The notes below the pieces were generated by a model. That model did no database searches, was not told the origin of the DNA, and worked only from the letters and a program-made list of their open reading frames with translations. From positions 62,001-126,000 of the forward strand of contig JAKFER010000047.1 of NCBI GenBank assembly GCA_036675565.1: a stretch of DNA of 64,000 nucleotides, read 5' to 3'. How positions within the stretch are numbered: position 1 is the first letter of the stretch; every line of letters starts with the position of its first letter. Positions 1 through 7,338 of this stretch are shown here, one piece after another. The translations under genes were made by a program, and so were the position numbers. This DNA comes from JACCYQ01 sp036675565. Lineage in GTDB: Bacteria; Bacteroidota; Bacteroidia; Chitinophagales; Chitinophagaceae.

Positions 1-2
1 TA

Positions 3-266
3 TTACTCGCATGTACGCATTACCCGTTATTGAAAAATAAACTGGAAAAATTTATTCCTTCATCAATCAAAATATTAACCCAGGGAGAAATTGTTGCAGA
101 AGGCACAAAGGATTATTTACACCGTCATCCTGAAATTGAAACAAAACTTTCCCGGAACGGTAAACGTGAGTTTTATACTACTGATTCAACGGAAGATTTT
201 GATTCTCATGCCCGGATTTTTTATGGAGAAGAGATTGCCTCAAAACATGCAGACCTTGATGAATAA
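3..266 (+). CDS. murI: Glutamate racemase, C-terminal part (gene cut by window start)
   Basis: The frame is open to the left edge of the window and encodes LLACTHYPLL, the second catalytic-cysteine motif of the Asp/Glu racemase family. Only the last 87 codons are visible. MurI interconverts L- and D-glutamate in the cytoplasm and supplies D-Glu for peptidoglycan. Reading from the TTG at 30 would give a 78-residue protein without the cysteine motif, so the true gene starts outside the window. The charged C-terminal tail after the motif looks complete. Family identity rests on one strong motif plus position in the frame. Confidence 0.85.
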   Translation, partial: LLACTHYPLLKNKLEKFIPSSIKILTQGEIVAEGTKDYLHRHPEIETKLSRNGKREFYTTDSTEDFDSHARIFYGEEIASKHADLDE

Positions 267-322
267 AGGGTCTTAAACCAGTAATGCGTGATAAAAATTC
301 TTAAAATTCCTTCTTCTCATGG

Positions 323-352
323 CTGAAATTCAACCATCAACCCTTACCTTTG
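323..352 (+). promoter_or_regulatory. Candidate promoter for rpmH
   Basis: CTG (323-325), a 19-base spacer and TACCTTTG (345-352) followed by C fit the Bacteroidota consensus TTG-N(17-23)-TAnnTTTG with one mismatch in the -33 box. Transcription would start near 357, giving rpmH an untranslated leader of about 100 bases. Confidence 0.5.
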
Positions 353-460
353 CCGTCCCTTTCACAACTCAGCGGATATGGTGATCTGTTTTGCATGTTG
401 AATAAAAAGGATAACAGCTCGTAAGTGGCTGATTTTTAAACGGGTAGAAAATTAAAAATT

Positions 461-616
461 ATGAAACGCACATTTCAACCGCATAACCGTCGTCGTAAAT
501 CTGTTCATGGATTTCGTAAACGCATGCAAACTGCCAATGGTCGCAAAGTTTTAGCCAGCCGTCGTGCTAAGGGTCGTACAAAACTGACTGTTTCAGACGA
601 AAGGAAATTAAAATAA
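461..616 (+). CDS. rpmH: 50S ribosomal protein L34
   Basis: This 51-residue, very basic protein begins MKRTFQPHNRRRKSVHGF and contains RMQTANGRKVLASRRAKGR, the near-invariant L34 signature. L34 is a structural component of the large ribosomal subunit. The ATG at 461 fits the family start exactly. It lies upstream of rnpA and yidD, the usual conserved order in bacteria, but a strong hairpin at 651-678 separates it from rnpA. It has its own candidate promoter at 323-352. Confidence 0.97.
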   Translation: MKRTFQPHNRRRKSVHGFRKRMQTANGRKVLASRRAKGRTKLTVSDERKLK

Positions 617-650
617 AGAAAGGCCACCTGGCTTATCAAAATAAATTTAT

Positions 651-678
651 TAGCCCCTTTTTGGGGCTATTTTTGTTT
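651..678 (+). terminator. Rho-independent terminator after rpmH
   Basis: TAGCCCC (651-657) pairs with GGGGCTA (663-669) around a five-T loop and is followed by TTTTTGTTTT. It lies between rpmH and rnpA, only 8 bases before the rnpA start, so it may attenuate rather than fully end transcription. Confidence 0.8.
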
Positions 679-685
679 TAATTAA

Positions 686-1090
686 ATGGCAAAGTTATTT
701 ACTTTAAATGCTTCGGAAAGGCTGAAAAGCCGGAAATTAATGGAGCGTGTTTTTAAAACCGGCACACGCTGGAATAAATTTCCATTCAGGGTTTCGTTTT
801 TGATAGATAATGAAACGAGTGATGGCTTAATAAAGTTTGGTTGCAGTGCACCTATTCGAAATTTTAAAAAAGCAGTGGATCGTAACCGGGTTAAAAGATT
901 AATGAAAGAAGCATTTCGCCTGGAAAAACATTTGCTTGCAGATTGTTTGAAAGAAAAAAATGCCAGGATGGTCATTTTTTTAATTTATACAGCGCCAGGA
1001 TTGCCAAAATTTGAAACCATTAAAACCGCCATGGATGAATTGGTGTTAAAGCTTAAAGAAGAAATACAAATACATGAAACAAACTTTTGA
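686..1090 (+). CDS. rnpA: Ribonuclease P protein component
   Basis: RnpA binds the RNase P RNA and helps it remove 5' leaders from tRNA precursors. The 134-residue protein carries the family motif KKAVDRNRVKRLMKEAFR (about residues 61-78), the basic RNR helix that contacts RNA, and an N-terminal LNASERLKSRKLMERVF segment typical of the family. The ATG at 686 starts just after the rpmH terminator, so either read-through or an unseen promoter must drive it. The next gene, yidD, follows after 37 bases, and rpmH-rnpA-yidD is a widely conserved order. Confidence 0.95.
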   Translation: MAKLFTLNASERLKSRKLMERVFKTGTRWNKFPFRVSFLIDNETSDGLIKFGCSAPIRNFKKAVDRNRVKRLMKEAFRLEKHLLADCLKEKNARMVIFLIYTAPGLPKFETIKTAMDELVLKLKEEIQIHETNF

Positions 1091-1127
1091 CCTAAATATC
1101 TAAACAGCTAAACAACTAAACTTTCAA

Positions 1128-1358
1128 TTGAACAATCTCCTAAAAATATTATCCCTTCCCTTTATCTGGTTGATTAGGTTTTACCAAATCGTTATCTCTC
1201 CCTGGTTTGGCCCAAAATGCCGTTTTACACCAACTTGTTCGCAATATTCCTTAGAAGCATTCAAAAAATTTGGCCTGTTTAAGGGATTTTGGTTAACCAT
1301 CAAACGCATTGGTCGTTGCCATCCCTGGGGTGGACATGGTTACGATCCGGTTCCTTGA
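1128..1358 (+). CDS. yidD: Membrane protein insertion efficiency factor YidD
   Basis: YidD is a small membrane-associated protein that assists YidC-dependent insertion. The 76-residue product has an amphipathic/hydrophobic N-terminus (LLKILSLPFIWLIRFYQ), the hallmark CRFTPTCSQYS and a C-terminal GRCHPWGGHGYDPVP. These are diagnostic. The start is TTG at 1128; in frame there is a stop at 1101 and no ATG or GTG between, so TTG is the only reasonable start. yidC, its usual neighbour in other phyla, is not next to it. Confidence 0.95.
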   Translation: MNNLLKILSLPFIWLIRFYQIVISPWFGPKCRFTPTCSQYSLEAFKKFGLFKGFWLTIKRIGRCHPWGGHGYDPVP

Positions 1359-1366
1359 TTCAATTT

Positions 1367-1399
1367 GACAATTCGACATTTGACAATTCGATAATTCGA
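1367..1399. repeat. Short direct repeats GACAATTCGA
   Basis: GACAATTCGA occurs at 1367-1376 and 1382-1391, and a variant GATAATTCGA at 1390-1399. They lie in the yidD-sod intergenic space. They look like decayed simple repeats with no evident function. Confidence 0.6.
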
Positions 1400-1471
1400 C
1401 AATGAATTCAACTTGAGGAAATAGACTATTTAAGAATTTTTCATGTGATTAAAGTATTTAAATAATCAAAT

Positions 1472-1504
1472 AAAAAAAATGGCTGCCTCAATAAGGCAAC
1501 CATT
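1472..1504 (-). terminator. Terminator for the superoxide dismutase gene
   Basis: ATGGCTGCCT (1479-1488) pairs with AGGCAACCAT (1494-1503) with one mismatch. Read on the minus strand it is followed by a run of eight T (1472-1479 as A on the plus strand). It sits about 85 bases past the sod stop codon. Confidence 0.7.
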
Positions 1505-1541
1505 TCAAATTTAATTCAGAATCAATATTTAGCCCTATTCC

Positions 1542-1561
1542 AAATACCTAATTCCCAATTC
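1542..1561. repeat. Dispersed intergenic repeat, copy 1
   Basis: The 20-base string AAATACCTAATTCCCAATTC is found here and again, identical, at 42666-42685. Both copies are intergenic and in the same orientation. Confidence 0.7.
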
Positions 1562-1586
1562 TAATCAACATAATCAACCATTCAAC

Positions 1587-2192
1587 TTATTTAGCTGCTT
1601 CATATCGCTCCGCTACTTTATCCCAATTCACAACGTTCCAGAAGGCTTTTAAATATTCTGGTCTCCTGTTTTGGTATTTCAGGTAATAGGCATGTTCCCA
1701 AACATCCACGCCTAAAACAGGTGTTCCTTTTACTTCTGCAACATCCATCAGTGGGTTATCCTGGTTTGGTGTGCTGGTTACTTCCAGCTTACCATCTTTT
1801 ACAATGAGCCATGCCCAGCCAGAACCGAAACGGGTGGCGCCAGCATTATTTAATTTTTCCTGGAAGGCCTCAAACGAACCAAAAGTTTCATCTATAGCGC
1901 TGGCCAAAGAACCTGTAGGTTTCCCTTTACCCTGCGGGCTCAGAATCTCCCAGAAAAAACTATGGTTCCAGTGACCGCCGCCATTATTGCGTACGGCTGG
2001 TGAAATGCTTCCTGCATGTGCAATCAGTTCTTCAAGGCTTTTATTTTCGTTATCTGTGCCCGCTATGGCTTTATTCAGGTTGTCAACATATGCCTGGTGG
2101 TGTTTTCCATGATGTATTTCCATGGTTTGCTTGTCAATGTGTGGTTCCAATGCATCGTGTGCATATGGTAATGATGGTAATGTAAATGCCAT
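1587..2192 (-). CDS. sodA: Superoxide dismutase, Mn-type (Fe/Mn family)
   Basis: The enzyme dismutes superoxide to peroxide and oxygen. From ATG at 2192 the protein has 201 residues and begins MAFTLPSLPYAHDALEPHID, the conserved family N-terminus. Metal ligands are H27 (EIHHGKHH), H77 (GGGHWNHSFFW), D163 and H167 (DVWEHAYY). Gly in GGGHWNHS and Gln144 (TPNQDNPL) are features of Mn rather than Fe enzymes, though cambialistic use cannot be excluded. The frame extends upstream to an ATG at 2261 and would add 23 hydrophobic residues; I prefer 2192 because the family start lies there. A terminator follows and a -7 box lies at 2264-2271. Confidence 0.95.
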   Translation of the reverse strand: MAFTLPSLPYAHDALEPHIDKQTMEIHHGKHHQAYVDNLNKAIAGTDNENKSLEELIAHAGSISPAVRNNGGGHWNHSFFWEILSPQGKGKPTGSLASAIDETFGSFEAFQEKLNNAGATRFGSGWAWLIVKDGKLEVTSTPNQDNPLMDVAEVKGTPVLGVDVWEHAYYLKYQNRRPEYLKAFWNVVNWDKVAERYEAAK

Positions 2193-2263
2193 AACAATTG
2201 AATTTATTAATGAAAAAAGTCTTACTAATAATGGCAGAAAAACTGCTTTATTTAAAATCATAA

Positions 2264-2271
2264 CAAATTTA
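2264..2271 (-). promoter_or_regulatory. Candidate -7 box of the sodA promoter
   Basis: On the minus strand TAAATTTG followed by T matches TAnnTTTG(C/T). No clear -33 TTG is seen at the expected distance. The predicted transcript start, near 2260, coincides with the upstream in-frame ATG (2259-2261), which leaves the true start codon of sodA slightly open. Confidence 0.4.
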
Positions 2272-2458
2272 ATGCAAGGAGGTTGGAACTTTATTTATTT
2301 TAATATCTGCAAAAATGTTGCTGGTTTTTGCGGGTTGATGCATTTATCCACATTTAATATATTTTTTTTTAACAATTATTTAATTGCTATACATTCATGC
2401 CCGTTTAGCCATTTTATGGCTCATCAATTTTTTAAACACATCACAAACTAACTACACA

Positions 2459-5400
2459 ATGAGAAAATTTTTAATGGTACTAACTGCATTTATGCTGTTT
2501 AGTTCATTCCTCTTTGCTCAAACCCGAACAATTACAGGGCAGGTTCGGGACGCGAATGGAAATCCAGTTTCATTTGCAACTATAACCATTAAAGGCAGTA
2601 CTAATGGTACATCAGCTGATGTAAATGGTAATTTTTCAATTGCTGCAAATACCGGCGATGTACTGGTTGTTTCAGCAATTAATTTTGATGAAAAAGAAGT
2701 TACTGTAACCTCATCCCAATCAATATCAGTCCAATTGGTTTCAGGTACTGATGTGATGAATGAAGTTGTTGTAACAGCTTTGGGAATTAAGCGGGAGAAA
2801 AAAGCATTAGGTTATTCTGTACAGGAAGTTTCAGGCGAAAATCTTACTGTAGCAAAATCCTTAGATGTAAGTTCTTCATTGGCTGGTAAAATAGCGGGAG
2901 TACAATTAGTAGGTTCACCCAGTTCAACTTTTGATAATGCTGATATCATTATTCGTGGTGTTACCGGATTAGGAATTAATTCACCCATATTCGTTGTGGA
3001 TGGAACTATAACTAATCAATCTGCTGTAATTATGGATAATGTTGAAAGTATTTCTGTATTAAAGGGACCGGCGGCTACAGCATTATATGGTCAACGTGCA
3101 GCTAATGGGGCTGTTGTAATAACTACTAAAAAAGGAACCCGTCAAAAAGCAACCGGTGTTGAACTAAACCTGGGAGTTACTTTTGAAAATGTTTCAATAT
3201 TACCCCCATATCAAAATGAATATGCAGGTGGTTATTCTTCTAACAATGCCACAAAAGGAACACGCCTGGATGACCAGGGTTATTATATTTTCAAGTATAA
3301 TGCTGCCAGACACCCGGCAGAATGGGCTGCTTTTGATGGACAACGTATGTTGGAGTATGGAGCTGATGAAAGTTGGGGCCCAAAGATAGATGGTGCTTTA
3401 TACCGCCCTTATTATAGTTGGTATCCCGGAGATGATTTTGGAAAGTTAGTTCCAATGACGGCACAACCCGATAACGTAAAAGATTTTTTCAGAACCGGCG
3501 TAAATCTTAATAACAGTGTGGCTATGACCAGTGGATCAGAATCACATAATTTCAGACTTACTTATGCAAATCAAAACAGAACACTTACAATTCCTAATGC
3601 AAAAAGAGAACAACATCAATTTGGTGTAAACGGATCTTTTGATATAGGAAGCCGCATGGTTTTATCTTCTGATATGACTTTCACAAATGCTAATACAAAA
3701 GGTAAACCTGCAGAAGGATATCGCCTGGATGGATTGAATATCACCCAAAATTTTAACCAGTGGTTTCAACGCCAGCTGGATATGGAACGGATGAAACGAT
3801 ATCGTGAACCAGATGGAAGTCTGAATTCATGGAATATTGGTGATCCAAATGCTTCATCAGATTTAGCTGTTTATGGAAAACCAGCATATTGGGACAATCC
3901 ATACTTTGTTGTAAATGAAAATTATGGAACACAATTGCACAACAGGTTAATGGGTAATATTGGTTTAAACATTAAAATAGCAAAAAACCTGAATTTGCAA
4001 TCCAACGCAAGATTGAGCAGTTATAATAATGAGAATGATTTTCGTATGGCTACCGGTGGCTTGAACCTGGATGCATATGAAATAGCGCAAAACTATTATC
4101 GTGAAACCAACTATGAAACCAATTTAATTTATAAGAATAAATTTGGTAATTTTTCATTTGATGGTTTGTTGGGTGGAAATATCCGGAATGAAAAATACAG
4201 CCAGTTATTTATGGCAACAGAAGGTGGACTTAGTTCTGCCAACTATTTTCATATTGGAGCTTCCATAGCCAGGCCTACAACCACAAGATCATATGAAAAG
4301 AAAAAAGTGAACAGCGTTTACGGTAAAGCTTCCTTTGGTTATAATGATTTTGTTTTTGTAGAAGGTACTTTGCGCAATGACTGGTCATCTGCATTACCAG
4401 AAGAAAATAATTCTTATTTATACCCTTCATTAAGTACCAGTTTCATTTTTACAGAATTGATGGCTAAATCTTCCATTTTAACCTTTGGTAAAATACGTGC
4501 ATCATATGCATCAGTAGGATCTGACCTGAATCCTCACTCATTGGATTTGGCCTTAACCAACGGAAGTTTTTATGGTTCAAATCCATCAGTATCTATTGGT
4601 AACCAGTTCAGGGGCGGTGGCATTAAGCCTGCATTGACTAAATCTTACGAAATTGGAACAGAATTGAGGTTCTTTAATCGCGTAAGCCTTGATGTAACAG
4701 TTTATCAAAATAATAATACAGACCAGATATTACCGGTTGATGTATCACCTGCCAGTGGATTCACTACAGCCCAGATCAATGCAGGTAATATTGTTAGTAA
4801 AGGTTTAGAAATTTCTTTGAGTGGTTCTCCAATCAAAGGGAAAAACTTCAATTGGGAAACAAGTCTGAACTGGGCCAAAAACAGCAATGAAGTAAAAGAA
4901 CTTTATCCCGGCATCAATACTTATTTGTATGCTACCAATCGTTATGATACACGTCTTGAACATAGAGTTGGTGGACAGTGGGGAACATATATTGGTCGTA
5001 AATGGAAAGTAGATGAAAAAACGGGTAAAACGCTGATTGCTTCTACAGGATTACCTGAATATGATATTAACCAGGAAATTGGACAGGTATTACCAAAATG
5101 GACTGGTGGTATGTTTAACTCTTTCCGTTACAAAGGTTTTGACCTGACTTTTTCTATCGACTTTCAAAGCGGTGGATTGTTCTACTCTGAAACAAGAAAC
5201 TTTAATACAGGTGCTGGTCTTTCACAGGAAACTGTGGGTGTAAATGATAAAGGACATGATTGGAGAGATTACCCAGGAACTTATACATTAGCCGGCGGTA
5301 ATACAGGTAATGGTGGTATCAGAATTCCAGGTGTTTTAGCTGATGGAACTGAAAACAACCGTTATATTTCAGCAAGAGCTTATTGGTATACTGCCCGCCA

Positions 5401-5668
5401 GCGGGAAGGTCGTGAAGTATTATTAGATGCTTCTTATGTAAAACTTAGAGAGATCCGATTTGGATATAATCTTCCTTCAAGTTTATTACAGTTTACAAAA
5501 ATTGCTAAATCAGCCAACATTGGTGTGATGGTTCAAAATGCATGGTTAATTTGGGCTACTGCAAAACAATATGGTGTTGACCCATCGGAATTGGAAGTGT
5601 TTTATCGGGAAGGTGGACAGCTTTCAGCTTCCAGACAAATTGGTGTAAACCTGCGTGTTGCCTTTTAA
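2459..5668 (+). CDS. SusC/RagA-type TonB-dependent outer-membrane transporter (pair 1)
   Basis: The 1069-residue protein has a signal peptide (cleavage after LFAQ, about residue 21), a carboxypeptidase-regulatory-like beta domain (about 22-98), a EVVVTALGI segment (102-110) of the kind that starts SusC plugs, a plug (to about 230) and a large beta-barrel ending in an aromatic residue (VNLRVAF). It lacks an STN domain, so it should not signal to a FecR/sigma pair. The ATG at 2459 begins the signal peptide; the frame is open further upstream but without protein-like content. Its partner SusD follows after 34 bases. Substrate is unknown: no enzyme gene is linked. Confidence 0.93.
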   Translation: MRKFLMVLTAFMLFSSFLFAQTRTITGQVRDANGNPVSFATITIKGSTNGTSADVNGNFSIAANTGDVLVVSAINFDEKEVTVTSSQSISVQLVSGTDVMNEVVVTALGIKREKKALGYSVQEVSGENLTVAKSLDVSSSLAGKIAGVQLVGSPSSTFDNADIIIRGVTGLGINSPIFVVDGTITNQSAVIMDNVESISVLKGPAATALYGQRAANGAVVITTKKGTRQKATGVELNLGVTFENVSILPPYQNEYAGGYSSNNATKGTRLDDQGYYIFKYNAARHPAEWAAFDGQRMLEYGADESWGPKIDGALYRPYYSWYPGDDFGKLVPMTAQPDNVKDFFRTGVNLNNSVAMTSGSESHNFRLTYANQNRTLTIPNAKREQHQFGVNGSFDIGSRMVLSSDMTFTNANTKGKPAEGYRLDGLNITQNFNQWFQRQLDMERMKRYREPDGSLNSWNIGDPNASSDLAVYGKPAYWDNPYFVVNENYGTQLHNRLMGNIGLNIKIAKNLNLQSNARLSSYNNENDFRMATGGLNLDAYEIAQNYYRETNYETNLIYKNKFGNFSFDGLLGGNIRNEKYSQLFMATEGGLSSANYFHIGASIARPTTTRSYEKKKVNSVYGKASFGYNDFVFVEGTLRNDWSSALPEENNSYLYPSLSTSFIFTELMAKSSILTFGKIRASYASVGSDLNPHSLDLALTNGSFYGSNPSVSIGNQFRGGGIKPALTKSYEIGTELRFFNRVSLDVTVYQNNNTDQILPVDVSPASGFTTAQINAGNIVSKGLEISLSGSPIKGKNFNWETSLNWAKNSNEVKELYPGINTYLYATNRYDTRLEHRVGGQWGTYIGRKWKVDEKTGKTLIASTGLPEYDINQEIGQVLPKWTGGMFNSFRYKGFDLTFSIDFQSGGLFYSETRNFNTGAGLSQETVGVNDKGHDWRDYPGTYTLAGGNTGNGGIRIPGVLADGTENNRYISARAYWYTARQREGREVLLDASYVKLREIRFGYNLPSSLLQFTKIAKSANIGVMVQNAWLIWATAKQYGVDPSELEVFYREGGQLSASRQIGVNLRVAF

Positions 5669-5702
5669 TTAATTTAAGACTATCAATATAATTTATATAA
5701 TC

Positions 5703-7142
5703 ATGAAAAGAATATTCACCATCATTGCAGCGGGGCTCCTGATAGCAGGCTGTAATAAATTTAAGGACATAAATGTCAGTCCCACGGTTTTAACCTCGGC
5801 ATCAACCAAAGGTTTATTAACCAATTCGCAGCAGGCTTTATCAAGTTTAATTTTTGGCAATACTGCAGCTGCACGTATTCCGGCATTATATGTACAACAT
5901 TTGGCCGAAGGCCCATATCCGGGTCCAAGTTTGTATAGTGACAGGAATTTATCATTTTCTACCTGGTATACCGGTCCTTTATATGATCTGCAAACCATTA
6001 TTAATTACAACAATGATGGAAATCCATCTGCTGTAGGTAATGGTGCCACAGAAAATCAAATTGCCGTAGCCAGCATCATGAAAGCTTATATTTATTTACA
6101 TCTTACTGATCGTTATGGAGATATTCCTTATTCCCAGGCATTAAAAGGCAATGAAGCTTTTTCACCTGCCTATGACAACCAGCAAGCCATTTATACAGAT
6201 TTGTTTAAAGAATTAACTGAAGCAGTTGGACAGATTGATGAAACAAAGCCAAAAGTTGCTGGTGATGTTATATTGAATGGTGATATGGCTGGTTGGAAGC
6301 GATTTGCCAATACCATGCGAATGATCATGAGTCTCAGGCTTTCCAAAGCAGATCCGGTAAAAGGAAAATCCGAGTATGCAGCTGCGGTAGCTGCTGGTGT
6401 AATAGAAAGTAATAGCCAGAATATTGTTTACCAGTTTATCGAGGGCGATCCCAATAATTATAACCCATGGTACAATAACTATGTTGTAAGTAACAGGAAT
6501 GACTATGCGATCAGTAAAACGATGACGGATTACATGGCACCTAAAAATGACCCTCGCTTACCTGTTTATGCAGAAGAATTAGCTGGTGGTGAATACATAG
6601 GTTTGCCTTATGGTTTTATCACTGCAAAAAATATCCCAGCGGCATATAGTCGCATTGGTGACTATTTCAGGAGCCAGGGTTCACCAGTTACTATGTTTTC
6701 TTATGCACAGGTTTTATTTATGAAAGCAGAAGCTGCAAAGCTGGGATATACTGCAGGAGGCGATGTTGAAGCCGCACTTCATTATTATGATGCCATCAAA
6801 GCGTCCTGGGAGCAGTTTGGCGTATACGATGCTGCTGAATATGCAGCTTATATCGCCTTGCCAGAGGTGGCTTATGATCCTGCAAATGGACATAAAAAAA
6901 TCATGACAGAAAAATGGGTCCATGCTTACCTCAATCATAGCTGGGAAGCTTATGCCGACTGGAGAAGAACGGGATTTCCTGTATTAAGTCCGGCAGTTGA
7001 TGCTATCGATTCAAGAGGCATTCCATTACGTACCGGTTACCCTCCAACAGAATCAGCTTTGAACCCAGAAAATTATAATTCAGCGGTTAGCGCTTTAGGT
7101 GGAACCGATGATAATTACGGTAAAATGTGGTGGTTAAAATAA
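5703..7142 (+). CDS. SusD/RagB-type substrate-binding outer-membrane lipoprotein (pair 1)
   Basis: The 479-residue protein starts with a lipoprotein signal peptide whose lipobox LIAGC places the lipidated cysteine at residue 17. After it come the helical repeats of the SusD family and the C-terminal EKWVHAYLNHSWEAYADWRRTG segment with the characteristic EKW...W.DWRRTG pattern, which resembles the SusD-like group often found as nutrient-binding lipoproteins beside STN-less SusC. It should form the lid of the SusC barrel encoded immediately upstream. A strong terminator follows at 7162-7195. The transported nutrient cannot be told from sequence. Confidence 0.9.
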   Translation: MKRIFTIIAAGLLIAGCNKFKDINVSPTVLTSASTKGLLTNSQQALSSLIFGNTAAARIPALYVQHLAEGPYPGPSLYSDRNLSFSTWYTGPLYDLQTIINYNNDGNPSAVGNGATENQIAVASIMKAYIYLHLTDRYGDIPYSQALKGNEAFSPAYDNQQAIYTDLFKELTEAVGQIDETKPKVAGDVILNGDMAGWKRFANTMRMIMSLRLSKADPVKGKSEYAAAVAAGVIESNSQNIVYQFIEGDPNNYNPWYNNYVVSNRNDYAISKTMTDYMAPKNDPRLPVYAEELAGGEYIGLPYGFITAKNIPAAYSRIGDYFRSQGSPVTMFSYAQVLFMKAEAAKLGYTAGGDVEAALHYYDAIKASWEQFGVYDAAEYAAYIALPEVAYDPANGHKKIMTEKWVHAYLNHSWEAYADWRRTGFPVLSPAVDAIDSRGIPLRTGYPPTESALNPENYNSAVSALGGTDDNYGKMWWLK

Positions 7143-7161
7143 CATTCCATTGAAATCTTTC

Positions 7162-7195
7162 AAAAAATCCTGCAGCTCTGCAGGATTTTTTTTGT
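7162..7195 (+). terminator. Rho-independent terminator after SusD pair 1
   Basis: A 10-bp perfect stem AATCCTGCAG / CTGCAGGATT (7166-7175 with 7178-7187) with a two-base CT spacer (so in practice a shorter stem with a larger loop) is followed by eight T. It separates the first SusC/SusD pair from the second. Confidence 0.85.
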
Positions 7196-7338
7196 TCTAT
7201 ACTTGCGGTTATTAGCCGTTTTAATCTGTCCAGTTTTATTTTTTTTCTATAATATGCAGTATTAAATAAATTTCATTGCAGCTATTTGCAGTAATATGTT
7301 GCCTAACTTTTTATTATCAAATTTAAACTTGAGCGCTT

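Noticed and set aside
1359..1586. Possible small gene between yidD and sodA
   Set aside because: No frame with start, length and composition of a protein; repeats and a terminator explain the sequence.
2384..2458. Longer N-terminus for SusC pair 1
   Set aside because: The added 25 residues do not form a signal peptide; MRKFLMVLTAFMLF from 2459 does.
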